A stretch of DNA of 64,000 nt from positions 586,501-650,500 of the forward strand of contig NZ_CP060713.1 in NCBI RefSeq assembly GCF_014395785.1, read 5' to 3'. Position 1 is the first letter of the stretch, and each line of letters begins with the position of its first letter. The position numbers and the translations under genes were made by a program. Shown here piece by piece: positions 1 through 7,940 of this stretch. The DNA is from Nocardioides mesophilus (GTDB taxonomy: Bacteria; Actinomycetota; Actinomycetes; Propionibacteriales; Nocardioidaceae). The notes beneath the pieces were generated by a model. It was given only the letters and a program-made list of their open reading frames with translations. It did no database searches and had not been told where the DNA came from.

Positions 1-787
1 CGCCGACCAGGTCGAGGGAGGTGAAGTCGACGAAGGGCCGGATCTCGGCCTCCCGGGAGAGCTGACGAGGGCTGCTGGTCACCGAGGCGACGGTGCCGAT
101 CGGCACTCCGGCGACGTACGGCGCACCGTCGCGGCTGCCCCAGGTCACCAGCACGTCGCCGCGCTCCGGAGCCGCCGAGGTGTCCACCAGGTCGAGCTCG
201 AGGCTGTCGTCGGAGACCCGGCCCAGTCCGCGGAGGAAGCCGATCTCCATGGTGCTGCCCAGCCGGCCGCCGACCACGGAGTCGGGGTCCACGACGAGCA
301 GCACGGTGGCGGTGCTCCGGTCGGCCCGGAGCACCCGGCCGACCAGGCCGTCGTTGTTGAGCACGGTCATGTCCGGTCGCACGCCGGAGGAGGTGCCGGC
401 GTCGATGGTGACGGTGCGGGAGAACGACTGCGCCGGTCCCATCGCGATCACCCGGGACGGCACCAGGCTGTAGCCGCTGTGCCGGGAGGTGGCCAGCAGC
501 CCGTCGAGCTCGGCGGCCCGGTTGCGGGCCACGGTCGAGGTCGCGAGCTGCGAGCGCAACGCGTCGTTCTCCGCCTCCAGCCGGACCACGTCGGAGCGCA
601 GGCCGCCGGTGGTGCGGAAGAACTCCGGGACCGCGGCCACCGGTCGGACCACCGCGGCGGTGACCTCCTCGATCGGGCCGAAGAAGTCGCCGACGGCCGA
701 GCGCACCGGGTTGACCGGGGAGTCGGCGCCGCCGCGGGCGTCGAGCGTGATCACCGTCAGGCAGGCGAGCAGCAGCAGCACCAGCAC
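1..787 (-). CDS. mreC: Rod shape-determining protein MreC (3' end beyond window)
   Basis: MreC is a membrane-anchored scaffold of the elongasome that links MreB to periplasmic peptidoglycan enzymes. The product has one N-terminal hydrophobic segment, a helical stretch that would form the coiled coil, then the beta-rich MreC core containing NNDGLVGRV and VVDPDSVVGGRLG. The C-terminus runs off the window at base 1. It lies just downstream of mreB in the same direction. The start is doubtful: the first in-frame start is GTG at 787, directly at the membrane segment, which leaves no cytoplasmic tail. An ATG at 825, 13 bases after the mreB stop, is in another frame. One extra C in the C5 run at 808-812 would join it as a natural tail (MRAPSPHHRPSRG). 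I suspect a one-base loss. Confidence 0.88.
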   Translation of the reverse strand, partial: MLVLLLLACLTVITLDARGGADSPVNPVRSAVGDFFGPIEEVTAAVVRPVAAVPEFFRTTGGLRSDVVRLEAENDALRSQLATSTVARNRAAELDGLLATSRHSGYSLVPSRVIAMGPAQSFSRTVTIDAGTSSGVRPDMTVLNNDGLVGRVLRADRSTATVLLVVDPDSVVGGRLGSTMEIGFLRGLGRVSDDSLELDLVDTSAAPERGDVLVTWGSRDGAPYVAGVPIGTVASVTSSPRQLSREAEIRPFVDFTSLDLVG

Positions 788-838
788 GCCCCGGGAGGGC
801 CGGTGGTGGGGGACGGCGCTCTCATCGGTGGACCCGCC

Positions 839-1864
839 TCATCGCCGCGGCTCCGAGACCAGCACCTGCTGGAGCGCCTCGAACTCCTCGACGCACTTGC
901 CGGCGCCCATCGCCACGGAGTGCAGCGGGTCGTCGGCGATGTGCACGGGCATCCCGGTCTCGTGGCGGATCCGCTCGTCGAGGCCGCGCAGCAGCGCACC
1001 GCCGCCGGTCAGCACCAGGCCGCGGTCCATGATGTCGCCGGCCAGCTCGGGGGGCGTCTGGTCCAGGGTGCTGCGCACCGCGTCGACGATCGCGTGCAGC
1101 GGCTCCTCGAGGGCCATCCGCACCTCCGCGCTGGAGACCACGATGGTCTTCGGCAGCCCGGAGATCATGTCGCGGCCGCGGATCTCCGCCTCCGGCTCGC
1201 TGGGCAGCGGGAAGGCGGAGCCGAGCGTCATCTTGATCTCCTCGGCGGTGCGCTCCCCCAGCATGAGGGAGTACTCCTTCTTCATCCAGGCGATGATCGA
1301 CTGGTCGAGGGTGTCGCCGGCGGTGCGCACCGACATGCTGGTGACGATGCCGCCGAGGGAGATGACGGCCACCTCGGTCGTGCCGCCCCCGACGTCGACG
1401 ACCATGTTCCCGGTGGCCTCGTGGACCGGGAGCCCGGCGCCGATCGCGGCGGCCATCGGCTCCTCGATGATGTAGACCCGGCGGGCGCCGGCCTGGTAGC
1501 CGGCCTCCTTGACCGCGCGCTGCTCGACGGCGGTGATCCCGCTCGGGACGCAGATCACCAGCCGCGGCTTGGTGAAGTAGCGGCGGCGGTGCACCTGCTG
1601 GATGAAGTAGCGCAGCATCTGCTCGGTCGACTCGAAGTCGGCGATCACGCCGTCCTTGAGCGGTCGGATGGCGGTGATGCTGTCGGGGGTGCGGCCGATC
1701 ATCCGCTTCGCCTCGTGGCCGACCGCCAGGATCTCCCCCGAGGAGGAGTTGAGGGCGACCACGGACGGCTCGTCGAGCAGGACGCCCTTGCCGCGCACGT
1801 AGACCAGCGTGTTGGCGGTGCCGAGGTCAACGGCCATGTCCCGACCGATGATGCTGTTCGCCAT
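839..1864 (-). CDS. mreB: Rod shape-determining protein MreB
   Basis: MreB is the bacterial actin that polymerises under the membrane and directs lateral wall synthesis (in many actinobacteria, polar or spore-wall functions). The 341-residue product has the usual family length and begins [20 protein letters not shown], whose DLGTANT is phosphate-binding loop 1. [18 protein letters not shown] is phosphate loop 2 and [13 protein letters not shown] the adenosine motif. ATG at 1864 was chosen because it matches the family N-terminus and is preceded by a purine-rich GAGGGGCAG. The longer open frame to 1912 is unlike MreB. mreC follows immediately. No anomalies are seen in the coding sequence. Confidence 0.97.
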   Translation of the reverse strand: MANSIIGRDMAVDLGTANTLVYVRGKGVLLDEPSVVALNSSSGEILAVGHEAKRMIGRTPDSITAIRPLKDGVIADFESTEQMLRYFIQQVHRRRYFTKPRLVICVPSGITAVEQRAVKEAGYQAGARRVYIIEEPMAAAIGAGLPVHEATGNMVVDVGGGTTEVAVISLGGIVTSMSVRTAGDTLDQSIIAWMKKEYSLMLGERTAEEIKMTLGSAFPLPSEPEAEIRGRDMISGLPKTIVVSSAEVRMALEEPLHAIVDAVRSTLDQTPPELAGDIMDRGLVLTGGGALLRGLDERIRHETGMPVHIADDPLHSVAMGAGKCVEEFEALQQVLVSEPRR

Positions 1865-2011
1865 GTCGCCTGCTGCCCCTCGTGGATCCGACCCGGAGTG
1901 GCGCGGCCACAACGCCCGCGCCGGGTGAGGAGCCCCAGCTGCCCCACCTTCACCAGAAGGCTAAGCGCGGCACGGCGGCCTCAGCGTGACGACACGCGGC
2001 GCTGCCACCAC

Positions 2012-2716
2012 TCAGCCTGGTCCGTCGGCCGCCCGGAGCTCGGCGGCCCGCTGCCGCACGGTCTCCGGGACCGCCAGGCCGCCGGCGTCCGCGGCGGTGA
2101 CCACCTCACCGGCTCGCACCGCCAGAGGCAGCACCCCCGCCCAGACCCCGGCCGCCACGTCGTCGTCCTCGTCCTCGGGGTCTCCCCGCCGGAGCTTCAC
2201 CGAGGCCTCGTGCAGCGGCAGCGCCAGCAGCCGGGTCGCCGCCAGCTCCTTGCGGGTCGGCCGGCGCAGCGTCGCCGCCCGGCCGGGCACCACCCGGTCC
2301 ACGAGCAGGTCCAGGGCGCGCAGCCGCTCGTCGGGGTCCTCGACGACACGGGGACGGCCGACCACCACCGCCGACCGGTAGTTCATCGAGTGGTTGAAGC
2401 CGGAGCGGGCCAGCACCAGCCCGTCGAGCACCGTGAACGTGACGCTCACGTCCTGGGCCGGCGCCTGGAGCAGGCTCCGCGAGGCGACCGAGCCGTGCAG
2501 GTAGAGCGTGCCGCCGTGGTCGCGGCCGGCGGGGTCCACCGCGAAGACGGTCGGGAGGGCCAGCGGGACGCCGTCCACGACGACGGCCAGGTGGCACAGG
2601 AACGAGGCGTCGAGGACGTCGTACAGCGCTGCCCGCTCGCTCTGCGCCCGCTCGCGCTCACGGCGCGGGGTGCTGCGCGGGGTCGGCGAGAGAGGTACGT
2701 CGTCGGCGGTGCTCAC
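2012..2716 (-). CDS. Pyridoxamine 5'-phosphate oxidase-related flavoprotein (NimA-like)
   Basis: A 234-residue protein of the PPOx/NimA flavin-binding split-barrel family. The core runs from about residue 20 to 200, with ALYDVLDASFLCHLAVVVDG, a strand carrying LYLHGSVASRSL and then GLVLARSGFNHSMNYRS. This is the arrangement of the nitroimidazole-resistance (NimA) branch, whose members bind FMN or similar cofactors and have mostly unknown substrates. The GTG start at 2716 gives VSTADDVPLSP. It is the last gene before the STAS gene on the same strand, 40 bases away. The family is clear; the substrate is not. Confidence 0.85.
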   Translation of the reverse strand: MSTADDVPLSPTPRSTPRRERERAQSERAALYDVLDASFLCHLAVVVDGVPLALPTVFAVDPAGRDHGGTLYLHGSVASRSLLQAPAQDVSVTFTVLDGLVLARSGFNHSMNYRSAVVVGRPRVVEDPDERLRALDLLVDRVVPGRAATLRRPTRKELAATRLLALPLHEASVKLRRGDPEDEDDDVAAGVWAGVLPLAVRAGEVVTAADAGGLAVPETVRQRAAELRAADGPG

Positions 2717-2756
2717 CGGGCCATCATGGCCGTCCCGGCCGCGCCGCGGGCCGCGA

Positions 2757-3068
2757 TCAGGACGAGGTGAAGACGAAGAGGTCGTCGAGTCCGACGATCC
2801 CCACCATCTTGACCACCATGGCCGGCGGGTCGCGCAACTCCAGCCGACCACCGGACGCGGCGAGGAGCTTGTGTCCCGAGAGCAGCGCGGCGAGGCCCGT
2901 GGAGTCCAGGAAGGTCAGCTTGGCCAGGTCCACGACCACCAGATCCACCCCGGCGGCCGCGTCCCGCAACGCCTGCTTGAGCTGCTCGGCCGTGGTGAGG
3001 TCGACCTCGCCCACCAGGGTGATCACCGAGCAGTCGGTGGAGCGGTGCACGTCGAGCGAGAAGTCCAC
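2757..3068 (-). CDS. STAS-domain anti-sigma factor antagonist
   Basis: A 103-residue single STAS domain of the SpoIIAA/RsbV type. In partner switching the unphosphorylated form binds an anti-sigma kinase and frees a sigma factor; PP2C phosphatases reactivate it. The phosphorylatable serine is Ser56 in LTFLDSTGLAALL, and the N-terminal strand VITLVGEVDLTTAEQL is typical. GTG at 3068 is preceded by AGGAAGAGGGG at good spacing. The gene is divergent from a GAF-PP2C phosphatase gene (146 bases between starts), which suggests enzyme and substrate. No HATPase kinase or sigma gene lies next to it, so its target is elsewhere. Confidence 0.92.
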   Translation of the reverse strand: MDFSLDVHRSTDCSVITLVGEVDLTTAEQLKQALRDAAAGVDLVVVDLAKLTFLDSTGLAALLSGHKLLAASGGRLELRDPPAMVVKMVGIVGLDDLFVFTSS

Positions 3069-3214
3069 GAGAGTCCCCTCTTCCTGGCTGCGGGCCGCCC
3101 GGGCGCGGGCGGCGACGGGGGCCGGATCGGGGCCAAATCTAGCCCACGCGCGCCCCGGACCTGCGTGATACGTTGGGCGTTCGTCGCGAAAGACCGCGGA
3201 AGGACTGCCGGCGC

Positions 3215-4546
3215 ATGGACGAGTCCAGACTCCCCTCCACGCTGGCCCGGGGGCAGCATGCTGCGCACGCCGACAACGTGGTCGGGCTCGGGCCCGCCTC
3301 AGCCGACTTCTCCCGCGCCCTCGACGTCGAGCTGGTCGCCTCGCTGAACGTGCGGCGCACCACCCTGCGGCTGCTGGACCTGGCGCGCACCCGCGTCGCG
3401 GACTGGGCGGTGGTGGTGCTCGACGTCCCGCGCAGCCGCACCCTGCACCTCTCCGGCGGCACCGACCCACGCTTCACCACCTCGGTGCGCTCCAGCGGGC
3501 CCGTCGAGGAGTTCCGCCGGCTGCTGGGCATCGGCTCGCCGGCCGCCCCGCTCCCCGAGCCCGGAGCGGTCGTCCGGCTGCTGCCCGAGGAGCGGCTGCG
3601 CTCCGAGGCCGCCGCGCTGCCGGCCGACGTGCTGGTCTTCCCGCTGCACGCGCGTGGCGACACCATCGGTGCGCTGCTGCTCGGCCGCTCGATCCAGCGT
3701 CCGCTGACCGAGGCCGAGGTCGCCCTGGCCGAGCAGCTCGCGGAGCGGGCGGCGGTCGCCCTCGACTCCGCGATGATCTACGAGGACCTCTCCCGGGTGA
3801 CCCGGGTGCTCGAGGACAGCCTGCGCCCGCCGCACCTGCCGCAGAGCCCCTCCCTCGACGTCGCCGCCGCCTTCCGGCCCGCTGCCGCGCACCTCGACAT
3901 CGGCGGCGACTTCTACGACGTGCACGGCGAGGAGGGCGACTGGCTGGTCGTCCTCGGCGACGTCTGCGGCAAGGGCGTCGAGGCGGCGGTGCTCAACGGC
4001 CGCGCCCGGCAGAGCATCCGGACCGCCGCGCGTTTCGACCGCCGGCCCGGCAAGCTGCTCGGCACCCTCAACGAGGTGCTCTACGAGGACGACTCCGACC
4101 GGTTCGTCACCGTCGCCTGCTGCCGGGTCCGGAGCCATGGGCTGCACCCCGGCCACGTGAGCGTCGACCTCGCGGTGGCCGGGCACCCGGCGCCGCTGGT
4201 GGTCCGTGCCGACGGCTCCGTGGAGCAGCCCGACGTGCGGGGCCGGCTGGCCGGCGCGATGCGGCACGACGACGCCTACCTCGAGGTCACCCTCCCCCTC
4301 GCTCCCGGGGACGCGCTGGTGCTCTACAGCGACGGCGTCTACGAGGCCCGCGGCGCGCAGGGGTTCTACGGCATGGACCGGATGCGGCAGGTGCTGGCGC
4401 CGTACGGCGGTGCCGGTGCGGCCGCGCTGTGCGAGGCCCTCGAGCGCGACGTCGTGGAACACCTCGACGGCCACGGGCACGACGACCTGACGGTCGTGGT
4501 GGTGGCCCCACGCGACCCGGCCGGCCACCTGGTCACCACGTGGTGA
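3215..4546 (+). CDS. GAF-domain PP2C (SpoIIE-type) serine phosphatase
   Basis: A 443-residue cytoplasmic phosphatase expected to dephosphorylate a STAS antagonist. Residues about 45-190 look like a GAF sensor domain, followed by a short helix and a PP2C/SpoIIE domain at about 215-432. The Mn/Mg-binding motifs are complete: GGDFYD (230-235), GDVCGKG (248-254), YSDGVYEA (371-378) and HDDLT (422-426). ATG at 3215 follows GGAAGGA. A B12-binding protein starts 15 bases after its stop, so the two are probably co-transcribed, and the STAS gene is divergent. The GAF ligand is unknown; no heme or bilin cysteine is evident. Confidence 0.93.
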   Translation: MDESRLPSTLARGQHAAHADNVVGLGPASADFSRALDVELVASLNVRRTTLRLLDLARTRVADWAVVVLDVPRSRTLHLSGGTDPRFTTSVRSSGPVEEFRRLLGIGSPAAPLPEPGAVVRLLPEERLRSEAAALPADVLVFPLHARGDTIGALLLGRSIQRPLTEAEVALAEQLAERAAVALDSAMIYEDLSRVTRVLEDSLRPPHLPQSPSLDVAAAFRPAAAHLDIGGDFYDVHGEEGDWLVVLGDVCGKGVEAAVLNGRARQSIRTAARFDRRPGKLLGTLNEVLYEDDSDRFVTVACCRVRSHGLHPGHVSVDLAVAGHPAPLVVRADGSVEQPDVRGRLAGAMRHDDAYLEVTLPLAPGDALVLYSDGVYEARGAQGFYGMDRMRQVLAPYGGAGAAALCEALERDVVEHLDGHGHDDLTVVVVAPRDPAGHLVTTW

Positions 4547-4561
4547 CGGGGTGGTGACCCA

Positions 4562-5623
4562 GTGCTGACCCCCGCCGCCACGACGGACCTGGACTCCCGC
4601 CTCCGGGAAGCGGCCGACCGGTTCGACCATGCGGTCACCACCGCCCGCCGGGACGCCGCGGTGCAGGTCGTCGAGGAGCTGCTCGACAGCGGCGTGGAGG
4701 CCATGACGGTCATGACCGACGTGATCGCCGCGGCCCAGCGCCACGTCGGCGCCCGCTGGCAGCGCGGCGAGTGGTCGGTCGCCCAGGAGCACGCCGCGAC
4801 CTCGGTCTCGGTCGCGGCGCTCGAGGCGGTCGCCCGCAAGGCCGCCACCGGCGCCCCCCACCGCGGGCACGTGGTCGTCGCCTGCGCCGAGCACGAGTGG
4901 CACGCGATGCCCGCCTCCATCGTCGCCGCCGGACTGCGCGCGGAGGGCTGGGAGGTGACGCTGCTCGGCGCCTCCACGCCCACCGCCCGGCTCAGCCGCT
5001 ACCTGCGCGACCTCGGGCCCGACGTGACCGCGGTGAGCTGCTCGGTGGCGGCCGGCCTGCCCACCTCCCGCGCGTTCATCGAGGCGAGCACCTCCGCCGG
5101 CATCCCGGTGCTGGCGGGAGGCGCCGCGTTCGGCACCGACGACCGCCGCGCCACCGCGCTCGGGGCCACCGCGTGGGCCGCCGACGTGCGCAGCGCCGTC
5201 GAGACCGTCGCCTCGCTGCCGATGGTGGTGCACGAGGCGGCTCCCCTGCCGGCGGAGATCACCCTGGAGCAGGTCGCCCTGCGGCACGCCGGCCATGCGC
5301 TGGTCGACGCGGTCGCGTTCCGCTGGCAGAACCGGCACGAGGCGCTCGGGCCGGTCGCCGACGAGGACGAGGCGGACCTGCTGCACGAGACGGTCGAGCA
5401 GGTCTACCACGCGGTCGTCGGGGCGCTGATCACCGGCGACGGCCGGTTGGTCGCCGAGACCGCCGCGTGGGTGGAGTCGGTGCTCGCGGTGCGCGGCATG
5501 CCGTCGTCCGCGGTGCGCGACCTCGGCCGCAGCATGGCGGCCGAGCTCGACGACTTCCCGCTCGCCGCCTCGATGTGGCAGCGTCACTGGCCCAGCGCCG
5601 GCGTCGGCTCCTGCCCGTCCTGA
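4562..5623 (+). CDS. Cobalamin-binding protein with CarH/LitR-type W-x9-EH signature, no HTH
   Basis: A 353-residue protein (GTG start). Residues about 15-95 form the helical B12-cap region and 100-220 the Rossmann-like B12-binding domain. W66-x9-E76-H77 is exactly the signature that in CarH/LitR photoreceptors packs over the upper face of adenosylcobalamin. E112-W113-H114 matches the E-x-H lower-ligand motif, although the usual final glycine is proline here. SCSVAAG (159-165) and AGGAAF fit the nucleotide-loop region. There is no MerR-type DNA-binding domain. Instead a helical C-terminal domain (about 230-345) of unknown role follows. It is 15 bases downstream of the PP2C phosphatase gene, so it may regulate partner switching. 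Light sensing is inference; a corrinoid carrier role is possible. Confidence 0.85.
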   Translation: MLTPAATTDLDSRLREAADRFDHAVTTARRDAAVQVVEELLDSGVEAMTVMTDVIAAAQRHVGARWQRGEWSVAQEHAATSVSVAALEAVARKAATGAPHRGHVVVACAEHEWHAMPASIVAAGLRAEGWEVTLLGASTPTARLSRYLRDLGPDVTAVSCSVAAGLPTSRAFIEASTSAGIPVLAGGAAFGTDDRRATALGATAWAADVRSAVETVASLPMVVHEAAPLPAEITLEQVALRHAGHALVDAVAFRWQNRHEALGPVADEDEADLLHETVEQVYHAVVGALITGDGRLVAETAAWVESVLAVRGMPSSAVRDLGRSMAAELDDFPLAASMWQRHWPSAGVGSCPS

Positions 5624-5656
5624 CCGGGACGCCACTGCTGGGGCTCCCGAGGATGC

Positions 5657-6073
5657 TCAGAGCGTCGGGAACCAGAGCGCGATCTCGCGCTCCGCGGACT
5701 CCGGGGAGTCCGAGCCGTGCACCAGGTTCTCGCGGTTCGACAGCGACAGGTCGCCACGGATGGTGCCCGGTGCCGCCTTGCGGCCGTCCGTCGCGCCGTT
5801 CAGTGCCCGCACCACCTCGACCGCCTCGTCACCCTCGAGGACCGCGGCGAGCAGCGGCCCGCTGGTGACGAAGTCCCGCAGCGGCGGGTAGAAGTCGCGC
5901 TCGACGTGCTCGGCGTAGTGCCGGTCGGCCATCGCCGCGTCGATCGTCCGCAGCTCCAGGGCGACCAGGCTCAGCCCCTTGGCCTCGAAGCGGGACAGGA
6001 CGTCGCCGACGAGGCCGCGGCGGACGGCGTCGGGCTTGAGCAGGACCAGGGTGCGCTGGGACGGCGAAGACAT
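5657..6073 (-). CDS. ndk: Nucleoside diphosphate kinase
   Basis: Ndk transfers the gamma-phosphate of NTPs to NDPs through a phosphohistidine, balancing nucleotide pools. The 138-residue product has the standard family length. It begins with RTLVLLKPDAVRRGL and carries the catalytic His119 in ENLVHGSDSPESAE. ATG at 6073 was chosen because the upstream extension does not resemble the family. It lies 10 bases downstream of a DUF4233 gene and in line with folC, forming a folC-DUF4233-ndk operon as in many actinobacteria. It converges on the B12-binding protein gene. Confidence 0.97.
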   Translation of the reverse strand: MSSPSQRTLVLLKPDAVRRGLVGDVLSRFEAKGLSLVALELRTIDAAMADRHYAEHVERDFYPPLRDFVTSGPLLAAVLEGDEAVEVVRALNGATDGRKAAPGTIRGDLSLSNRENLVHGSDSPESAEREIALWFPTL

Positions 6074-6083
6074 GGGCCGCACT

Positions 6084-6470
6084 CTAACCGGCGGCGCCGC
6101 CTCCGTGCTGCGCGGACCACTCCGCCTCGGCGGCGGCGCGCTCCAGGTTCTCCCGGTCGATCCGCTCGCCGAGGAAGTAGGCGCCGGCCCACAGCGCACC
6201 GAACACCACACCGAGGAAGAACATCGCCGGGACGAGGAAGCCCAGCCCGATGGAGAGGACCTGGACGGCCCAGCCGAGCAGGTAGCCGCCCGGACGGCGC
6301 AGCAGCCCGGCGGCCACGACGCACAGCAGCGCCAGCCCGAGCCCGATCCCGATCGAGGTGCCGGCGGACAGGTCGGTCGACCCGATCGTCGCCACGCCGG
6401 TGAGGAAGAGGACCACCGACTGCAGCGAGAGCATCCCGGCGCACATGGACCTCTTCAGCGAGCGCCTCAC
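6084..6470 (-). CDS. DUF4233 membrane protein
   Basis: A 128-residue integral membrane protein with about four hydrophobic helices (LQSVVLFLTGVATIG, GIGLGLALLCVVAAGLL, LGWAVQVLSIGLGFLVPAMF and a following helix) and a hydrophilic C-terminal tail ending ERAAAEAEWSAQHGG. It matches the DUF4233 family found between folC and ndk in actinobacteria; its function is unknown. The GTG start at 6470 overlaps the folC stop as GTGA, so translation is probably coupled. Residue spacing and the usual gene order support the call. Confidence 0.85.
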   Translation of the reverse strand: MRRSLKRSMCAGMLSLQSVVLFLTGVATIGSTDLSAGTSIGIGLGLALLCVVAAGLLRRPGGYLLGWAVQVLSIGLGFLVPAMFFLGVVFGALWAGAYFLGERIDRENLERAAAEAEWSAQHGGGAAG

Positions 6471-7843
6471 CGTTCGCTCCGCGGCTTGAGGAAGGAGCGC
6501 GCCTGCCCGACGGTCACCACCGAGCCGGTGATCAGGACGCCGCCGGAGCCGATCGCCTCGCCGTAGACCCCGCCCTCCTCGGCCAGCGTCGCCGCCTGGT
6601 CGATGGCGTCCTCCAGGCGGCGGGCCACGTGCACGCGGTCCACCCCGAAGATCCCCTCGGCGATCTCGGCGAGCTCCTCGACCGGCAGCGCCCGCGCGGT
6701 CGCCGGCTGGGTGCACACGATCTGGGCGAGAACCGGCTCCAGGGCCGCGAGCACCCCCTCGTAGTCCTTGTCGGCCATCACGCCGACCACCCCGATCAGC
6801 GGGCTGAACGTGAAGGACTCCTGGAGCGCCTCGGCCAGGGCCGCTGCTCCGTGCGGGTTGTGGGCGGCGTCGAGCACGATCGACGGGCTGCGCCGGATCA
6901 CCTCGAGGCGTCCGGGCGAGGTCACCTCGGCGAAGGCCTCGCGGACCAGCTCGAGACCGAGCGGGTCCTCCCCGACGAAGGCCTCGACGGCCGCCAGGGC
7001 GAGCATCGCGTTCTGGGCCTGGTGCGCGCCGTAGAGCGGGAGGAAGACCTCGTCGTACTCGGCCCGCAGTCCCCGGAACCGGGCCATCAGCCCACCGACC
7101 GCGGGGACCTGGTGCTCGACCCCGAAGTCGACGCCCTCCCACAGCACGGTGGCGCCGACCTCGGCCGCCCGGTCGGCGATGACCTGGGCCACCTCCGGGG
7201 ACTGGACGGCGCTGACCACGGTGGCGCCGGGCTTGATGATCCCGGCCTTCTCGACCGCGATGTCCGCGGGACGCTCGCCGAGGTACTTCGCGTGGTCGAC
7301 GCTGATCGGGGTGATCACCGCGACCGTGCCGTCGGCGACGTTGGTGGCGTCCCAGCTGCCGCCCATGCCGACCTCCACGACCGCGGCGTCGACCGGGGCG
7401 TCGGTGAAGGCGGAGAACGCCATCGCCACCATCGTCTCGAAGAACGACACCGGGTGCCCCTCGAGCGCCGGGTCGCGCTCGACCAGGCGCAGGTAGGGCT
7501 CGATCTCCCGGTAGGCCCGGACGAAGTCGTCCTCGCTGATCGGCTCGCCGTCCACGCAGATCCGCTCGGTCATCGACTCCACGTGCGGGCTGGTGAACCG
7601 GCCGGTGCGCAGCCCGACGGCACGCAGCAGGGTGTCGACCATCCGGGATGTGCTGGTCTTGCCGTTGGTGCCGGTCAGGTGCACCACCGGGTAGGCCCGC
7701 TGCGGGTCGCCGAGCAGGTCGGTGAGGGCCACGATCCGGTCCAGGGTCGGGTCGAGCCGGTGCTCCGGCCAGCGGGCGAGCAGCGCCTGCTCGACCTCGC
7801 GGTAGGTGGAGGCCGGGTGGCTGGGGGCAAGGGAGTCGGTCAT
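6467..7843 (-). CDS. folC: Bifunctional folylpolyglutamate synthase / dihydrofolate synthase
   Basis: FolC adds glutamate to dihydropteroate and extends folate polyglutamates using ATP. The 458-residue product has the Mur-ligase-like P-loop [12 protein letters not shown] (about 57-68), the metal/omega-loop region [22 protein letters not shown] and [11 protein letters not shown] in the C-terminal domain. ATG at 7843 gives [19 protein letters not shown]; the longer frame upstream overlaps the valS promoter region and looks non-coding. It is divergent from valS (97 bases) and overlaps the DUF4233 gene by 4 bases. Confidence 0.95.
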   Translation of the reverse strand: MTDSLAPSHPASTYREVEQALLARWPEHRLDPTLDRIVALTDLLGDPQRAYPVVHLTGTNGKTSTSRMVDTLLRAVGLRTGRFTSPHVESMTERICVDGEPISEDDFVRAYREIEPYLRLVERDPALEGHPVSFFETMVAMAFSAFTDAPVDAAVVEVGMGGSWDATNVADGTVAVITPISVDHAKYLGERPADIAVEKAGIIKPGATVVSAVQSPEVAQVIADRAAEVGATVLWEGVDFGVEHQVPAVGGLMARFRGLRAEYDEVFLPLYGAHQAQNAMLALAAVEAFVGEDPLGLELVREAFAEVTSPGRLEVIRRSPSIVLDAAHNPHGAAALAEALQESFTFSPLIGVVGVMADKDYEGVLAALEPVLAQIVCTQPATARALPVEELAEIAEGIFGVDRVHVARRLEDAIDQAATLAEEGGVYGEAIGSGGVLITGSVVTVGQARSFLKPRSER

Positions 7844-7940
7844 CGCCTCGAGTCTACGGTTCGGCGGCTGGGCCGTCGGCCGTCGTCCCGGCGGCATCTC
7901 GTTGGCGGCGGGACTGACCGGTTCCGTAGGATTTCTGGTT

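Noticed and set aside
479-2770. Long plus-strand open frame across mreC, mreB and the NimA-like gene
   Set aside because: It is antisense to three recognised genes, and its translation is Gly/Arg/His-rich with no family pattern. High GC at third positions keeps opposite frames open.
3299-5635. 778-codon minus frame opposite the PP2C and B12-binding genes
   Set aside because: Same GC artefact: composition is biased, no domain, and both plus-strand genes carry full motifs.
7844-7940. T-box leader for valS
   Set aside because: The gap is only 97 bases and lacks the specifier and antiterminator pattern.
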